Positions 32,086-34,400 of a stretch of 34,400 nucleotides of DNA are shown piece after piece. The stretch is from Myxococcaceae bacterium. Its GTDB lineage: Bacteria > Myxococcota > Myxococcia > Myxococcales > Myxococcaceae. Made by a program: the position numbers and the translations under genes. Location of the stretch: contig JALOQF010000029.1 of the NCBI GenBank assembly GCA_025459425.1, positions 1-34,400 on the forward strand, given 5' to 3'. Each line of letters starts with the position of its first letter. Position 1 is the stretch's first letter. The notes under the pieces were generated by a model that did not search any database, had not been told where the DNA came from, and was given only the letters and a program-made list of their open reading frames with translations.

Positions 32086-33582
32086 ATGAACCGCTCGCTG
32101 CTGTACGTCACCGTCCTCGTCATCGCGACCTGCGGGCTCATCTACGAGCTCATCGTCGGCACGCTGGCGAGCTACCTGCTGGGCGACTCCATCACCCAGT
32201 TCTCGACGGTCATCGGCGTGTACCTCTTCGCGCTCGGCATCGGGGCGTGGCTGTCGGGCTTCATCGACAAGGGCGTGCCGACGCGCTTCGTGGAGATCGA
32301 GCTCGCCGTCGCGCTCACCGGCGGCATCTCGGCGCCATTCCTCTTCGCGACGTTCTCGTCGGGCGCGTCGTTCCGCGTGGCGCTGTACGGCATGGTGACG
32401 GTCATCGGCACGCTGGTGGGGCTCGAGATTCCGCTGCTGCTTCGCATCATGAAGGACCAGCTCCAGTTCAAGGACCTGGTCTCGCGGGTGCTCACCTTCG
32501 ACTACCTCGGCGCGTTGTTCGCGTCGTTGCTCTTCCCCATCGTGCTGGTGCCGAAGCTGGGGCTGGTGCGCACGTCGCTCGCGTTCGGGTTGCTCAACGG
32601 CCTCGTCGGGCTGTGGAGCACGTTCCTGCTCGAGCCGGTGCTGCCCTCGGCGACGCGGCTGCGGGTGAAGGCGGTGCTGGTATCGGTGCTGCTGCTGGTG
32701 GGGCTGGCGATGGGCGGCACCATGACCGAGGTGCTCGAGGAGCAGCTCTACAACGACGAGGTGGTGCACGCGGTGTCGACGCCGTACCAGCGCATCGTGG
32801 TGACGCGCGGGCACCGGGGGTTCTCGCTCTTCCTCAACGGCAACCTGCAGTTCGCAGCGGTCGACGAGTACCGCTACCACGAGGCGCTGGTGGTGCCGGC
32901 GATGCGGGCGGCGAAGCAGGTGAAGCAGGTGTTGATTCTGGGCGGCGGCGACGGGCTGGCGGCGAGAGAGGTGTTGCGGTTTCCCGAGGTGGAGCGCGTG
33001 ACGCTGGTCGACCTCGACCCGGCGATGACCCGCCTCGCCGTGCAGTACCAGGAGCTCGCCGAGCTCAACGGCCACTCGCTCGAGCACGACAAGCTGCGCA
33101 TCATCAACGACGACGCCTTCCGGTTCCTCGACGAGACGAGCGAGACGTTCGACGTGGCCATCGTCGACTTCCCCGACCCGAACAACTTCTCGCTGGGCAA
33201 GCTGTACACGACGAAGTTCTACGGGCTGCTCAAGCGGCGGCTTTCAGAGGGCGGCGTGGCGGTGATTCAGTCGACGTCGCCGCTGTTCGCCAGGCGCTCG
33301 TTCTGGGTCATCGACGAGACGGTGCGCGCGGCGGGCTTCGCGACGAGGCCGTACCACGCGTGGGTGCCGAGCTTCGGTGAGTGGGGCTACGTGCTGGCGT
33401 CGACGTCGTCGATGGAGCCGAAGCGGCCGTTCCCCGAGGGGCTCAAGTTCCTCTCCGAGACGATGCTGCCGACGCTGTTCGTCTTCCCGCCCGACATGGA
33501 CCAGGTGCCGAGCGAGGTGAACCGGCTCAACAACCAGACGCTGGTGCACACCTACGAGGAGGAGTGGCGCCGCTGGAACTGA
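32086..33582 (+). CDS. speE: Membrane-anchored polyamine aminopropyltransferase (spermidine-synthase-like)
   Basis: A 498-residue two-part protein. Residues about 1-220 contain six or seven membrane segments. Residues about 225-498 form a class I methyltransferase-like aminopropyltransferase domain, predicted to transfer the aminopropyl group from decarboxylated S-adenosylmethionine to putrescine or a related amine on the cytoplasmic side. Visible motifs: a YQRIVVTR strand, LNGNLQFA with DEYRYHE after it (substrate gate region), GGGDG at about 286-290, VDLDP after it, and the catalytic-loop equivalent VDFPDP with Asp361 and Asp364. The loop differs from the usual DSTDP form, so the amine specificity may differ. 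The start is ATG 32086. The channel gene begins 13 bases after its stop, so they are probably co-transcribed. Confidence 0.92.
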   Translation: MNRSLLYVTVLVIATCGLIYELIVGTLASYLLGDSITQFSTVIGVYLFALGIGAWLSGFIDKGVPTRFVEIELAVALTGGISAPFLFATFSSGASFRVALYGMVTVIGTLVGLEIPLLLRIMKDQLQFKDLVSRVLTFDYLGALFASLLFPIVLVPKLGLVRTSLAFGLLNGLVGLWSTFLLEPVLPSATRLRVKAVLVSVLLLVGLAMGGTMTEVLEEQLYNDEVVHAVSTPYQRIVVTRGHRGFSLFLNGNLQFAAVDEYRYHEALVVPAMRAAKQVKQVLILGGGDGLAAREVLRFPEVERVTLVDLDPAMTRLAVQYQELAELNGHSLEHDKLRIINDDAFRFLDETSETFDVAIVDFPDPNNFSLGKLYTTKFYGLLKRRLSEGGVAVIQSTSPLFARRSFWVIDETVRAAGFATRPYHAWVPSFGEWGYVLASTSSMEPKRPFPEGLKFLSETMLPTLFVFPPDMDQVPSEVNRLNNQTLVHTYEEEWRRWN

Positions 33583-33595
33583 GCGCTCGCCCCAC

Positions 33596-34400
33596 ATGGT
33601 GACTCTCCTCGCCCTCGCGCTCGCCGCCACCCCCGCCGCGCCGCGCTCCGTCTACGTCGGCGTGCACCTGAACGACGTCTCGGCGTTCGACCTCAAGGCG
33701 GGCCGCTTCCAGGCAGACCTCGTCGTCTGGGTGAAGTGGCTCGGCACCGACGAGGCGCCGCGCCTCACCTTTCCGAATGCCGAGCTCGACCCGGACCTCA
33801 CCGAAGACCTCGGCACCGAGTCCGAAGGGCACTGGCACTCGAAGCGCATGCGCCTGCAGGGCACCTTCCGCGGAGACTTCCCCGTCCACGACTTCCCCTT
33901 CGACGAGCAGTCGCTGCGCATCACCTTCGCGCTCGAGTCCACCGAGGGCGCGCTCGTGCCCGACCTCGCCGCCAGCGGCATGAGCCCCGGCTTCTCCATT
34001 ACCGGGTGGAACTACGAGCCCTTCTTCACCGCGAGCGTCGACGAAAAGGTGCTCGGGTCGGACCTCGGCAGCGTGACGCGCGAGGGCCAGCACGCGCACC
34101 AGCGCCTCGTCACCTACGCCGTCGAGCTGTCGCGGCCCTTCGGCCCGTACCTGGTGAAGTTCGCGCTCCCGCTCATCCTCATTCTCCTCGTCTCGCTGCT
34201 GGCCCTCTTCCTCCAGCCGGAGCGCCTCGACGTGCGCTCGGCCATGGGCATCACCGGGCTGCTCTCGTGCATCGCCTTCCACTTCACCCAGGCCGACACG
34301 CTGCCCGCCGTCACCTACCTCGTCGCGGCCGACACGCTCTTCCTCGCCTCGTACGTCTTCATCACGCTGACGCTGGTGGTGTCGGTCGTCTCGTACCGCG
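33596..34400 (+). CDS. Pentameric ligand-gated ion channel, prokaryotic type (3' truncated)
   Basis: An open frame from ATG 33596 continues to the window end (268 codons seen). After a signal peptide (about 1-16) comes a beta-sandwich ligand-binding domain (about 18-180) with the family hallmark FPFD at 100-103; the flanking cysteines of eukaryotic Cys-loop receptors are absent, as in bacterial members. Membrane helices follow: M1 (about 184-205, with the conserved Pro191), M2 (about 213-232, pore-lining) and M3 (about 239-266). M4 would lie beyond the edge. The product should form a homopentameric channel in the inner membrane with a periplasmic ligand site. No ribosome binding site is obvious, but the start is fixed by the signal peptide and the 13-base gap to the aminopropyltransferase gene. 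Confidence 0.92.
   Translation, partial: MVTLLALALAATPAAPRSVYVGVHLNDVSAFDLKAGRFQADLVVWVKWLGTDEAPRLTFPNAELDPDLTEDLGTESEGHWHSKRMRLQGTFRGDFPVHDFPFDEQSLRITFALESTEGALVPDLAASGMSPGFSITGWNYEPFFTASVDEKVLGSDLGSVTREGQHAHQRLVTYAVELSRPFGPYLVKFALPLILILLVSLLALFLQPERLDVRSAMGITGLLSCIAFHFTQADTLPAVTYLVAADTLFLASYVFITLTLVVSVVSYR

Noticed and set aside
31038..33380. A 780-codon plus-strand frame
   Set aside because: Runs antisense through the DUF2306 gene and out of phase through the aminopropyltransferase, whose motifs are in another frame.

Overview
The window is uniformly GC-rich DNA, packed with genes on both strands, and most probably chromosomal DNA from a myxobacterium (Myxococcota). The taxonomic clues are an outer-membrane beta-barrel protein of the type common in myxobacteria, a MopE-type Cys/Asp repeat lipoprotein, many large lipoproteins of unknown function, and a membrane-linked spermidine synthase. 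I see no rRNA, tRNA, CRISPR array, transposase or integrase, so this is not an obvious mobile island. The placement is inferred from family content only.

Layout. 1-5.2 kb: the tail of an unknown gene, a class I aminotransferase (minus), a 667-base gene-free stretch with a 91-bp tandem duplication, a di-haem cytochrome lipoprotein, a YjdF-like membrane protein and a small lipoprotein. 5.2-9.5 kb: a GT-C-like membrane protein, then radA followed by an unknown gene (minus). 9.7-12.5 kb: a 940-residue protein that joins a ClpB-like double AAA+ module to a complete-length but catalytically dead release-factor-2-like module. 12.5-14.1 kb: a three-gene minus-strand operon (helical protein, pirin-like bicupin, 66-aa ORF). 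14.2-20.2 kb, all minus: a beta-barrel protein, two large lipoproteins (one coiled-coil and Ser/Thr-rich, one with collagen-like Gly-X-Y tracts), and an alcohol-dehydrogenase-fold oxidoreductase without its catalytic zinc ligands. 20.3-23.3 kb: a hybrid histidine kinase (7TM-PAS-HisKA-HATPase-REC-Hpt) overlapping a NarL-type regulator. 23.4-30.9 kb: an operon of a MopE-repeat lipoprotein and a 1452-residue lipoprotein whose C-terminal third resembles the TcA subunit of Tc toxins. 30.9-34.4 kb: a small exported protein overlapping a DUF2306 membrane protein (minus), then a membrane-anchored spermidine-synthase-like enzyme followed 13 bases later by a pentameric ligand-gated ion channel gene cut by the window end.

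How the genes work together. Four blocks look functionally coupled: radA with its unknown partner; the kinase and regulator; the MopE lipoprotein with the TcA-like lipoprotein, probably a cell-surface or secreted assembly; and the aminopropyltransferase with the ligand-gated channel, which suggests polyamine sensing. The best candidate for an undescribed system is the AAA+/release-factor chimera. It keeps the RF2 body, including the segments around the superdomain and the extreme C-terminus, but has lost both the stop-codon-reading SPF motif and the peptidyl-hydrolysing GGQ motif. This suggests a ribosome-docking unfoldase. All assignments were made by reading the sequence; no database search was possible.
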